Source: Lujinxingia vulgaris
GTDB taxonomy: Bacteria > Myxococcota_A > Bradymonadia > Bradymonadales > Bradymonadaceae
NCBI RefSeq assembly: GCF_007997005.1
Contig: NZ_VOSL01000051.1
Span: 1-64,000 of the forward strand
Direction of reading: 5' to 3'
Length of the DNA: 64,000 nt
The number at the start of each line of letters is the position of its first letter. The first letter of the stretch is position 1. A program made the position numbers and the translations under genes. Below are positions 16,795 to 27,494 of this stretch, one piece after another. The notes under the pieces were generated by a model that was given only the letters and a program-made list of their open reading frames with translations, was not told the origin of the DNA and did no database searches.

Positions 16795-18135
16795 ATGCGC
16801 GCCCTCTTCGCTCCGGTCCCGGCCTCCGCGCTGGCGTTTTTCCGCGCCGCCTTTGGCATCGCCATCTTCATCGGCGCGACCCGCTATCTGGGTTACGGCT
16901 GGGTCACCGAGCTCTATGTCACCCCCGAGTACCATTTCACCTACTGGGGGTTTGACTGGGTGAAACCCTGGCCCGGCATCGGCATGCACGTCCACTACGC
17001 CCTGATGGGCGTGTTGGGCCTGTGTGTCGCGGCCGGGCTTTTTTACAGGGCGAGCATCACGCTGGTCTTTGTGATGTTCACGTATGTGGAGCTGATCGAT
17101 AAGACCGCGTATTTAAACCATTATTATTTCGTCAGCCTCGTCGCCCTGCTGATGATTTTCATGCCCCTGCACCGGGCCTACTCGCTCGATGTGCGGCGAA
17201 AACCGGAGCTGCGCCGCGACTGGATGCCGGCCTGGTGTGTGTGGATCGTGCGTTTTCAGCTGGGCTGCGTGTACGTCTTTGCGGGCATCGCCAAGCTCGA
17301 AAAAGACTGGCTCGTGCATGGCGAGCCGATGACGATCTGGCTGGCCGCCCGCACCGATTTTCCGCTGGTGGGCCACCTCTTCGATCTGCCCTGGCTGGGG
17401 CAGGCGATGAGCATCGCCGGGTGCCTCTTCGACCTGACGATCGTGGTCTTTCTCCTCTGGCGCCCCACCCGGCTGGGGGCCTACCTGACCGTGGTGGTCT
17501 TCCATGTCGCCACGGGGCTCTTGTTTAACATCGGACTCTTTCCGCTGATCATGATCGCGCTCACGCCGATCTTCTTTGATCCGGACTGGCCGCGCCGGCT
17601 CTGGGCGAAGTTCAAAAAAGTGCCCTACCAGGCCCCCGAGCTCCCCGAGCATCTGCCGGCTCGCTCACCCCTGCTTCGCCAGATTGGCACGGCGGCGCTG
17701 GCCCTCTACGTGGCGGTACAGCTCGCTCTGCCCATGCGCCACCTGCTCTACCCGGGCAACGTGCTCTGGAACCAGGAGGGCTGGCGCTTCTCCTGGCGGG
17801 TGATGCTCATCGAGAAGAGCGGCTTTTTGAAATTCAACGTCCGCGACGCCAACAGCGAGCGCCGCTGGGTGGTCTACCCCCGCACCTTCCTCAACGACCG
17901 CCAGCTCCAGCTCGCCACGGGCAGCCCCGACATGATCCTGCAGCTCGCCCACCACATCGCCGAGGATTTTCGCAGCCGCGGGGTCGCCGAGCCGCAGGTC
18001 TTTGCCGACGCCCATCTCTCCCTCAACGGGCGGCCCTCCACCCGCTTTATCGACCCGAAGGTGGACCTGGCAAAAGAGCCCCGGGGGCTCACCCATTTTG
18101 ATTGGGTGCTCCCGGAGCTGAGCGCGGCGCGTTGA
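16795..18135 (+). CDS. HTTM-domain (vitamin K gamma-carboxylase-like) membrane protein
   Basis: ATG follows the imelysin stop with no spacing. The 446-residue product has several transmembrane helices in the first ~270 residues. It shows HTTM/VKGC landmarks: LNHYYFVSLVALLMIFMPLH, WCVWIVRFQLGCVYVFAGIA with KLEKDWLVHGEPMTIWLAAR, and FHVATGLLFNIGLFPLIM. After the helices, WNQEGWRFSWRVMLIEKSGF is the signature shared by bacterial homologues of gamma-glutamyl carboxylase. In this cluster its substrate is unknown; it could modify one of the partner lipoproteins. Last gene of the putative Fur-controlled operon. Confidence 0.75.
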   Translation: MRALFAPVPASALAFFRAAFGIAIFIGATRYLGYGWVTELYVTPEYHFTYWGFDWVKPWPGIGMHVHYALMGVLGLCVAAGLFYRASITLVFVMFTYVELIDKTAYLNHYYFVSLVALLMIFMPLHRAYSLDVRRKPELRRDWMPAWCVWIVRFQLGCVYVFAGIAKLEKDWLVHGEPMTIWLAARTDFPLVGHLFDLPWLGQAMSIAGCLFDLTIVVFLLWRPTRLGAYLTVVVFHVATGLLFNIGLFPLIMIALTPIFFDPDWPRRLWAKFKKVPYQAPELPEHLPARSPLLRQIGTAALALYVAVQLALPMRHLLYPGNVLWNQEGWRFSWRVMLIEKSGFLKFNVRDANSERRWVVYPRTFLNDRQLQLATGSPDMILQLAHHIAEDFRSRGVAEPQVFADAHLSLNGRPSTRFIDPKVDLAKEPRGLTHFDWVLPELSAAR

Positions 18136-18307
18136 CGGGGTGGCGGCTTCGCCTTGACCCTTCCATAACCTTCGTCTTACCTATCATCCCCCCCATGTAA
18201 GGGTCGCTTCGCTTGTTTTTACCGGCTTGAGGCGCCGCTTTGCTTGATGCAGTCCACATCCCTCGCTCGGTCAAACTGGCGAGGTGGTTCATAGCAGGAG
18301 TACCCGC
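18136..18307. other. Spacer before the restriction-modification operon
   Basis: 172 bases, expected to hold the hsdM promoter. AGGAG at 18296-18300 is a good Shine-Dalgarno for the GTG at 18308. No clear terminator for the HTTM gene was found. Confidence 0.4.
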
Positions 18308-20298
<1,991 letters not shown>

Positions 20299-20302
<4 letters not shown>

Positions 20303-21636
20303 GTTATTCTAAATATCCAGCGTATAAAGATTCTGGGTTGCGATGGTTAGGCAAAGTTCCAGAGCATTGGGAGATAAAACGTCTTGGACACTATTTTGAG
20401 GACCGACGCGAAAAAGTTAGTGATAAAGATTTCAAACCATTATCAGTAACTCAACATGGTGTTGTCCCACGGCTTGAAACTGCTGCAAAAACCCAGAATG
20501 GCGACAACCGTAAGAAGGTAGTTCAAGGTGACTTTGTAATCAACAGTCGTTCGGATCGGAAAGGCTCTTCAGGACTGTCGACGATGGATGGCTCCGTTTC
20601 CTTAATATACACAGTATTAAAACCATTCAACATCGCAGGAGAATTTGCACATTACCTTTTACGAAGCGAGTCATTTCAAGAGGAATATTACCGTTGGGGA
20701 AAAGGTATTGTTGCAGATTTGTGGAGCACAAACTTTTCCGACATGAAAAACATCCCATTAAGCATCCCACCAGTCCACGAACAAACCCAAATCGTCCGCT
20801 TTCTCGACCACGAAACCACCCGCATCGACGCGCTGATCGAAGAACAGCAGCGCCTGATCGCATTGCTCCAGGAAAAGCGCCAGGCCGTGATCTCCCACGC
20901 CGTCACCAAAGGGCTGGACCCGACGGTGCCGATGAAGGATTCCGGGGTGGAGTGGCTGGGGGAGGTGCCGGCACATTGGAGGATTGGCAGTTTTAGACGA
21001 TTGGTTTCATCAATAAGTAACGGAACCACCATTAATCAAACTGAAGAAACAACCACCACTATTGCAGTTAGTCGAATTGAAACAATTTCCACTGGTGAAA
21101 TCAACTTCAACAAGGTTGGCCACATTGATCACGCCGAAGCAATACCCAAATTCATACTAAACAAAGGCGACATACTATTTTCACACATCAACTCGCTCCC
21201 CATGGTAGGCAATGTTGCGATCTACAATCACAACGAGCCACTCTTGCATGGCATGAACCTATTGCGGTTACAGCCTCACCGTAACATTGCAAGCAATTGG
21301 CTGCACTACTTGTTGAAATCAAAAAACATTCGTCAAGAAGTAGAGAGTCGAGCGAAGCCTGCGATTAATCAGGCAAGTATTTCTATTGACTCAGTCAAAG
21401 AAATCCCTGCCCTAATTCCACCAAAGGCAGAACAAACCCAAATCGCCCGCTTTCTCGACAATGAAACAGATCGAATTGATATGTTAGTCTCAGAAGCAAA
21501 GAATGGAGTGCGACTCCTCCAAGAACGCCGCTCCGCCCTCATCTCCGCCGCCGTCACCGGCAAGATCGACGTGCGCGATTGGCAACCGCCCACCCCTTCC
21601 AAAACGCATGACGTGGAAGAGGCCGAGGCCGTATAA
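20299..21636 (+). CDS. hsdS: Type I restriction-modification system, specificity subunit
   Basis: The ATG overlaps the hsdM stop. The 445-residue protein has two half-sites of the usual type. Each begins KDSG-[LV]-[RE]-WLG-[KE]-VP-x-HW, followed by a ~130-residue target recognition domain and then a conserved helix ([20 protein letters not shown] in the first, [20 protein letters not shown] in the second) that spaces the two DNA-contacting domains. The two recognition domains are unlike each other, so the target is bipartite and asymmetric. Their DNA is AT-rich (22 of 60 G+C at both 20401-20460 and 20701-20760) against 39 of 60 in the conserved spacer at 20881-20940, suggesting domains acquired from elsewhere. 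Confidence 0.92.
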
Positions 21637-21689
21637 ACCCTTTTCTCGCGAACGAAGCCCCTTCGCAGTCCCCACCAAAGGTCGTACCC

Positions 21690-24600
21690 ATGGCGAAAAG
21701 CACAGAAGCCCCCTTCCAGCAGGATATCATCGACGCCATGTGCGCCCGGGGTTGGCTGACCGGCCCGCCTAAGGGCTACGACCGCGAGGCGGCGCTCTAT
21801 ACCGAGGATTTCCTCGCCTACTTTAAAGAAGCGTGGCCCAAACGTTGGGAGAAATTCGCCAGGCTAAACCCCAATGGGCCCGAGGCGGTGTTGGTGCAAA
21901 AATTGGTGCGGGAGCTGGCGCAACAGGGGGCGCTCAAGGTGCTGCGCCAGGGGTTTAAGGTGCCCGGGGTGCGGGTCGAGACCTGCAGCTTTAAGCCCGA
22001 CCACGCCATGAACCCGGAGAGCCAGCGGCGCTACGCGTGCAACCGCCTGCGCGTGGTGCCCGAGGTCGCCTACTCGCCGCACGCGCGCACCGGCGCCAAC
22101 GCGTACAACCCCCGCCTCGATCTGGTGCTCTTTGTCAACGGCATCCCCACCGCCACGCTCGAGCTCAAGAGCGAGTTCAAACAATCGATCGAGAACGCCA
22201 AGCGCCAGTACAAACAGGACCGCCCGCCTAAAGACCCGCTGACCCGCAAGGACGAGCCGCTTTTGACCTTCAAGCGCGGCGCGCTGGTGCATTTTGCGGT
22301 GAGTCAGAGCGAGGTGGCCATGACCACCCGCCTCGAGGGCAAGGACACCTTCTTTTTGCCTTTTAATCAGGGCAGCGAGGACGACGGGGCGGGCAACCCG
22401 CGCCCGGCCGACGACACCCAATACGCCACCGCCTACCTGTGGGAGCGCCTCTTTCAGCCCGACGCCTGGCTTAAGATTCTGGCCCGTTTTCTGCACCTGG
22501 AGCAAAAAACGGAGGAGCATTTCGACGGCACGCGCACCGTCAAAGAGACGATGATCTTCCCGCGCTACCACCAATGGGAGGTGGTCAATCGGCTGGTCGA
22601 GACCACCCACAAAAAGGGCGTTGGCGAGCGCTATCTGGTTCAGCATAGCGCCGGCTCGGGCAAGTCGAACTCCATCGCCTGGACCGCCCACCAGCTCGCG
22701 TCCCTCTACGACGATAGCGGCGAAAAACGCCTCTTTGATTCGGTGATCGTCATTACCGACCGCACGGTGCTCGACGACCAACTGCAAAAGACCATTGACC
22801 AATTCGAGCACGCCGCCGGGGTGGTTCAGCCGATCAACCGCGAGATCAGCAGCAAGAGCAAATCCGAGCAGCTCGCCAATGCCCTGCTCGAGCAGAAGCG
22901 CATCATTATTGTCACCATCCAGACCTTCCCCGCGCTCTACGACGCGCTGGACAAATACCCCCAGCTCGCCGGCGGTCGTTACGCGGTCATCGCCGACGAG
23001 GCGCATTCCTCGCAGACGGGCCTCTCGGCGGGCAAGCTCAAGCAGTTGCTGGGCAGCGAGGGCGCCGACGCCGAGGAGCTCAGCGCCGAGGACCTGATCA
23101 CCGCCGCGGCAAAAGCGCGCGGGCCCAACGAGCACATCAGCTATTACGCCTTTACCGCCACGCCCAAGGCCAAGACCCTCGAGCTCTTTGGCCGCCTCCC
23201 GGACCCGACGCTGCCGCCCGGGCCGGGTAATACGCCCGAGCCCTTCCACCTCTACTCGATGCGCCAGGCCATCGAGGAGGGCTTTATTCTCGACGTGCTG
23301 GTCAACTACACCACCTACAGCACGGCCTGGCGGATCGCGCACCCCAATGGCGAGCAGGACGACGAGGTCGACTCCAAAAAGGCGCGGCTCAAATTGGCCA
23401 AATGGGTGCGCCTGCACCCGCATAATATCGGGCAAAAGGTCGAGGTCATCGTCGAGCATTTCCGCGCCCACGTGCGCCACCTGCTCGGCGGCCAGGCCAA
23501 GGCGATGGTCGTCACCAGCAGCCGCCAGGAGGCCGTGCGCTACCAACTCGCCATGCGCAAATACGTCCAGGATATGGGCTACGACGATGTGCACCCCATG
23601 GTGGCGTTCTCGGGCAGCGTTGCCCCCGACGCGGTCATCCCCGAGGAGGTCACCGAGACCAGCAGCCTGCTCAACCCCGGGCTGAACGGGCGCGATCTGG
23701 CCAAAGCCTTCGACACCCAGGACTTCAACGTGATGATCGCGGCCAATAAATTTCAGACCGGCTTCGACCAGCCCAAGCTCTGCGCCATGTACGTCGACAA
23801 AAAGCTGCAGGGCGTCGACTGCGTGCAGACCCTCTCGCGCCTCAACCGCACCTTTGGCGACGACAAGCAGACCTTCATCCTGGACTTTTATAACGAGGCG
23901 GCCGACATCCTGGCGGCGTTTTTGCCCTATTATAAGAAGGCCGAGCTCAGCGACGTGACCGACCCGCAGAAGGTCTTTGATCTGCAAAACCTGCTCAACG
24001 ACGAGGGCATCTACCAGTGGCAGGAGGTCGAGGCCTTCGCCCGGGCGTTCTTTGACCCCAAAACCCCCAACGCCAAACTGGCCTACTATTGCAAGCCCGC
24101 CCACTCGCGCTTCGCCGAGCGCTACAGCGCCGCCCGGGACGCCCGGGAGCAGGCAAAGGCGCGTCGGCGCGACGCGCAGGCCGCCGGCGACAGCGTGGCC
24201 ATCAACCAGGCCGAGCACGACCTGAAAGTCGCCGGCGAGGAGCTCGACGGGCTGGAGCTCTTCCGGAAAAACCTGCAGAGCTTTGTGCGCCTCTACGAAT
24301 TCATGTCGCAGATCATCCCCTACGAGGACCCCGAGCTGGAGCAATTGAGCGTTTTTGCTCGCCACCTGCACCCGCTTTTGCGCATCGACCGCCTCTTTGA
24401 GGAGGTGGATATCGGCGAGCTTCGGCTGACCCATTACCGTCTCAATAAACGGGCCGAGCAGAAGCTACGCCTGCGGGATCACGATGGCGAACCGCTCAAG
24501 CCGGGCTCCGACGTGGGCACGGGCAAGGCGCGCGACCCCAAGAAGAAACGGATCTCCGAGATCATCGAGGCGCTCAACGAGCTCTTCGGCGCCGAGGTCA

Positions 24601-24884
24601 ACGACGAGGATAAATTGCAATACCTCACCGGCATCGCCGCGCGCATGAGCCGTGATGAAAACCTGATGGCCCAGGTGCAGAACAACTCCGACGAGAAGCT
24701 TATCGGCAGCTCCGATTTCCCCAAAAGCGTCAAAGACAATGTGTTGGACGCCATGAAGGACCACGAAAAGCTGTCTCTTGAGGTGCTCAATACGGAGAAA
24801 TCTCAGCGCGCGTTCACGCGCATGGTCTTGCGCTTGCTCAAAGACCCGAAATTTTTGGAGAGCGCGCAATTGCTCAGCGCGTAA
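21690..24884 (+). CDS. hsdR: Type I restriction-modification system, restriction and translocase subunit
   Basis: Begins 53 bases after hsdS. The 1064-residue length suits HsdR. The N-terminal nuclease domain has Asp144 (LDLVLF) and E158-x-K160 (ELKSE), the PD-(D/E)xK metal site. The SF2 translocase has Walker A HSAGSGKS (319-326), ITDRTVLDDQLQ and DEAH (436-439), then YYAFTATPK and NKFQTGFDQPKLCAMYVDK plus QTLSRLNR in the second RecA lobe. The C-terminal helical part contacts HsdM. It cleaves unmethylated DNA after ATP-driven translocation. All motifs are intact, so the system looks functional. Confidence 0.93.
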   Translation: MAKSTEAPFQQDIIDAMCARGWLTGPPKGYDREAALYTEDFLAYFKEAWPKRWEKFARLNPNGPEAVLVQKLVRELAQQGALKVLRQGFKVPGVRVETCSFKPDHAMNPESQRRYACNRLRVVPEVAYSPHARTGANAYNPRLDLVLFVNGIPTATLELKSEFKQSIENAKRQYKQDRPPKDPLTRKDEPLLTFKRGALVHFAVSQSEVAMTTRLEGKDTFFLPFNQGSEDDGAGNPRPADDTQYATAYLWERLFQPDAWLKILARFLHLEQKTEEHFDGTRTVKETMIFPRYHQWEVVNRLVETTHKKGVGERYLVQHSAGSGKSNSIAWTAHQLASLYDDSGEKRLFDSVIVITDRTVLDDQLQKTIDQFEHAAGVVQPINREISSKSKSEQLANALLEQKRIIIVTIQTFPALYDALDKYPQLAGGRYAVIADEAHSSQTGLSAGKLKQLLGSEGADAEELSAEDLITAAAKARGPNEHISYYAFTATPKAKTLELFGRLPDPTLPPGPGNTPEPFHLYSMRQAIEEGFILDVLVNYTTYSTAWRIAHPNGEQDDEVDSKKARLKLAKWVRLHPHNIGQKVEVIVEHFRAHVRHLLGGQAKAMVVTSSRQEAVRYQLAMRKYVQDMGYDDVHPMVAFSGSVAPDAVIPEEVTETSSLLNPGLNGRDLAKAFDTQDFNVMIAANKFQTGFDQPKLCAMYVDKKLQGVDCVQTLSRLNRTFGDDKQTFILDFYNEAADILAAFLPYYKKAELSDVTDPQKVFDLQNLLNDEGIYQWQEVEAFARAFFDPKTPNAKLAYYCKPAHSRFAERYSAARDAREQAKARRRDAQAAGDSVAINQAEHDLKVAGEELDGLELFRKNLQSFVRLYEFMSQIIPYEDPELEQLSVFARHLHPLLRIDRLFEEVDIGELRLTHYRLNKRAEQKLRLRDHDGEPLKPGSDVGTGKARDPKKKRISEIIEALNELFGAEVNDEDKLQYLTGIAARMSRDENLMAQVQNNSDEKLIGSSDFPKSVKDNVLDAMKDHEKLSLEVLNTEKSQRAFTRMVLRLLKDPKFLESAQLLSA

Positions 24885-25280
24885 TCGCCCCCCATACCCC
24901 CCCTCCCCCCCACCCACATGCCCCCCCGCGCCCTCCCGGGCCACCGAGGGGGGGATTGGCATGGGGGGCGCGGCGCGCATCTGACGCAAAATTTGCGCTC
25001 CTATGGCGTCTTGAGGCCCCTGAGGCCACCACACCCCCCATTCGCATCCCCCCCTGCGCGGCGGCGGTGGCTTTTGGGGGGGCATCTGCATGGGGGGGCC
25101 ACAGGGGTCGGGGCCCTGCGGCCGGCAGAAAACGCCAGCCTCAGAGCCCCCGGGGGTCTCAAGGGGGCATCGGGATCCCCCCTCTTTTGAAAAACGCGGC
25201 GGCGCAGGGGGTATGCAGATCGGGGGCCTGGAGGGGTCGGGGCCCTGCGGCTGGCATAAAATCTCAAAACGCCCCGACGC
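24885..25280. repeat. G/C-homopolymer-rich spacer with a ~29-bp direct repeat
   Basis: Almost 400 bases after hsdR without a credible gene. It is full of C7-C8 and G7-G8 runs. GGGGTCGGGGCCCTGCGG plus the next ~11 bases occurs at 25104-25132 and again at 25233-25261, with related sequence continuing upstream of each (GCATCTGCATGGGGG versus GTATGCAGATCGGGGG). No intrinsic terminator for hsdR was recognised. Confidence 0.6.
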
Positions 25281-25316
25281 AAAAACGCCCCGGGCCGCAT
25301 CAAGCGGTCCGGGGCG
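25281..25316 (-). terminator. Intrinsic terminator for the minus-strand gene at 25340
   Basis: On the minus strand CGCCCCGGACCGC pairs with GCGGCCCGGGGCG around a 5-base loop (one mismatch) and is followed by TTTTTGCG. It lies 24 bases after the stop codon. Confidence 0.75.
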
Positions 25317-25339
25317 TCGTGGTGAGCGTTCGGCGCGGA

Positions 25340-26206
25340 TCAGGGCGTATCAAGCGCGGGGCTGGGGTCGGCGACCGGCTCGGCGACCGGCTCCGCCGGC
25401 TCCCCCGCGTTCGGGTCGCTCGCCACCTCGTCGAGCACCTCGCCGGTCTCCGGGTCGATCGGAGGGGCGATGCGCCGGCGCTTATAATACGCGCGCACGC
25501 GCTGCTCCTGCTCCTCGACCGGGGCCAGGAGCTTCGCGCGGGTGGCCGGGTCGTGCAGGTAGTCGTTCCACACGCGCAGGATCACGGCGAAATACGCCTC
25601 CAGCCCGACGCGGTGGGCCTCCTGGACCTGGTCGTAGGTGATGGCGTTGGTTTTGAGCCCCGAGAGACGCTCGGTGTATTCGGCGTTCACCGTGGTCAGT
25701 TGCGTGACGTAGATCTGCAGGCCCAGCGCGTCGATCTGGCTGGAGTAGTCACTGTGAAGGCGCCCTAAAAGCTCATCGATGGCGGCGTTCTGGTCTTCGT
25801 AGCGCAGAGACGTGGTCACCCCGACGCCCTCGGGGAAGAGCGCGGCCTGCATCGTGCGGGCCATCTGGCGGTTGGGGTGGTCGAGCTCAAGCTCGGCCCA
25901 GTTGGCGATGGCGCGCGCCAGCTGGCTGAGCGCGCGGTCGGCGCGGGCGTCGACCTCGGCGATGCCCTCGCGTTGCAGGGGCGCGGTCTTGCGCTGATTT
26001 CGCCAGTCGAAGGTCAGCGACCGGTTTTTGGTGTTCACGGCGATGGCCTCTTCGACCATGCCTTTGAGCGCCGCGTTATCGATCTCGGCCGGCTGCCCGG
26101 CCTGCGGACTCAGGCGCGCGTGCTGCTTTTGCAGCGCAAAGAGCATCGCGCCGGCGGTGGGTTGGCGATAGTTCAGAAGGTCCGTCAACTGCACATGTGC
26201 GCTCAT
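25340..26206 (-). CDS. Unknown helical protein (DUF6261-like)
   Basis: ATG 26206 is preceded by GGAGAG at four bases; frame beyond it to 26521 codes for Arg/Pro-rich junk. The 288-residue product is almost all helix, without signal or membrane segments: LTDLLNYRQPTAGAMLFALQ, IANWAELELDHPNRQMARTM, LHSDYSSQIDALGLQIYVTQ, YTERLSGLKTNAITYDQVQE and LRVWNDYLHDPATRAKLLAP. The C-terminus is acidic and Pro-rich (EPAEPVAEPVADP). The layout recalls DUF6261, but this is weak. It lies between the restriction system and a DUF808 gene and is well terminated. Confidence 0.55.
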   Translation of the reverse strand: MSAHVQLTDLLNYRQPTAGAMLFALQKQHARLSPQAGQPAEIDNAALKGMVEEAIAVNTKNRSLTFDWRNQRKTAPLQREGIAEVDARADRALSQLARAIANWAELELDHPNRQMARTMQAALFPEGVGVTTSLRYEDQNAAIDELLGRLHSDYSSQIDALGLQIYVTQLTTVNAEYTERLSGLKTNAITYDQVQEAHRVGLEAYFAVILRVWNDYLHDPATRAKLLAPVEEQEQRVRAYYKRRRIAPPIDPETGEVLDEVASDPNAGEPAEPVAEPVADPSPALDTP

Positions 26207-26552
26207 GGTTCTCTCCATGCAAAGGGACCGCCCCCACTGGGCGAGTCGACAGGTTTTTACTGCGAGTGGAGATACGTTAGGGCGCTCGGGGGTTCGGCGC
26301 AACCGGACTGCGTTGCTCGCCAGGCCTTGAAGCTCGGTCTCCTGGATTACGCGCGGGCGCCCACAAGGGGCGCCCCTACGAAAACGCCTCAAAGGCGCAT
26401 AAATAAAGGGGATTGTTCGACCCTGGGTCGATCGCGAAGCTGACCCGGGGTCGAAGGCCGCTCCCACGCAGGGGTTGCAGTCTGCGCGACTTAAAGCGAG
26501 AGTCTGGCGCGCACGGCACACTTCAAAACGACTTTATTCAGGATGGATTGCC
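26207..26552. other. Divergent promoter region
   Basis: 346 bases between two divergent genes. It has a self-complementary GGGCGCCC twice (26355-26377, hairpin), one interspersed repeat at 26395-26430 and palindromic CGACCCTGGGTCG. No clear -35/-10 pair. AGGATGG (26540-26546) serves the DUF808 gene. Confidence 0.4.
26395..26430 (+). repeat. Interspersed CATAAATAAAGG...GACCC element, copy d
   Basis: GGCGCATAAATAAAGGGGAT followed by TGTTCGACCCTGGGTCG; its closest relative is the inverted copy at 56952-56984. It ends in a perfect palindrome. Confidence 0.55.
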
Positions 26553-27485
26553 ATGGCCGGAACAAGCCTGCTTACGCTGATCGACGATATCGCCACGCTC
26601 CTCGACGACGTCTCGGTGATGACGAAGGTCGCCGCCAAAAAGACCGCCGGCCTCATCGGCGATGACCTGGCGGTGAACGCCGAGCAGGTCACCGGCTTTG
26701 GTGCCGAGCGCGAGCTCCCCGTCATCTTCGCCGTGGCCAAAGGAGCGGCGATCAACAAGGTGATCCTCATCCCGGCCGCCCTGCTGATCAGCGCGTTTTT
26801 ACCCTGGCTGCTCGTCCCGCTTCTGCTCGTTGGCGGCGCCTTTCTGGCCTACGAGGGGGCGCATAAGGTCCACCACAAGCTCTTTCATAAAGAGGAAGAG
26901 GCCCACGAGAAGGAAGAGCTCGTCAAGGCCGCCCGCGACGAGAAGGTCGACCTGGTGGCCTTTGAGAAAGAGAAGATCAAGGGCGCCATCCGCACCGACT
27001 TTATTCTCTCGGCCGAGATCATCGTGATTGCCCTGGCCGCCGTCGCCGAACAATCCAGCGATTTTGTCACCCAGCTCGGCGCGCTCATCGCCATCAGCGT
27101 GATCGTGGTCGTGGGGGTCTACGGGCTGGTCGCGGGCATCGTGAAGATCGACGACCTGGGCCTCAAGCTCATCAAGAAAAACAATGGCGAGAGCGCCCTG
27201 GGCAGCTTCCTGCTCAACGCCTCGCCAAAGATCATGAAGGGCTTAGGGATCTTTGGCACGGTCGCGATGTTTTTGGTCGGCGGGGGCATCTTCTCGCATA
27301 ATATCGCGCCGATTGAGCACCTCTTTCACGACCTGGCGCACGCCGCCGGCCCGCTTGCCGGAGCGCTGCGCTACGGGCTCGACGGCATCCTGGGCGTGAT
27401 CATCGGCGCGATCATCGTGGCGATTCTCAGCCTGGGCAGCCGGCTCAAGCCAACCAAAGAAGAGGCGGCCGACGGGGCCGCGTAA
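26553..27485 (+). CDS. DUF808 (YedI-like) inner-membrane protein
   Basis: ATG 26553 has AGGATGG upstream, and the protein then begins MAGTSLLTLIDDIATLLDDV followed by SVMTKVAAKKTAGLIGDDLA, the standard start of DUF808/YedI proteins. It has about five hydrophobic segments (VILIPAALLISAFLPWLLVP; residues ~150-170; ~190-215; ~240-260; ~285-305) and a charged loop EEEAHEKEELVKAARDEKVD. Length (310) matches the family. YedI is a conserved membrane protein with unknown role, possibly transport. It converges tightly (nine bases) on the next gene. Confidence 0.85.
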   Translation: MAGTSLLTLIDDIATLLDDVSVMTKVAAKKTAGLIGDDLAVNAEQVTGFGAERELPVIFAVAKGAAINKVILIPAALLISAFLPWLLVPLLLVGGAFLAYEGAHKVHHKLFHKEEEAHEKEELVKAARDEKVDLVAFEKEKIKGAIRTDFILSAEIIVIALAAVAEQSSDFVTQLGALIAISVIVVVGVYGLVAGIVKIDDLGLKLIKKNNGESALGSFLLNASPKIMKGLGIFGTVAMFLVGGGIFSHNIAPIEHLFHDLAHAAGPLAGALRYGLDGILGVIIGAIIVAILSLGSRLKPTKEEAADGAA

Positions 27486-27494
27486 GGCGAGGGC

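Noticed and set aside
21864-24434. 856-codon open frame antisense to hsdR
   Set aside because: It mirrors the third-position GC bias of hsdR, has no recognised motif, and hsdR shows every family motif.
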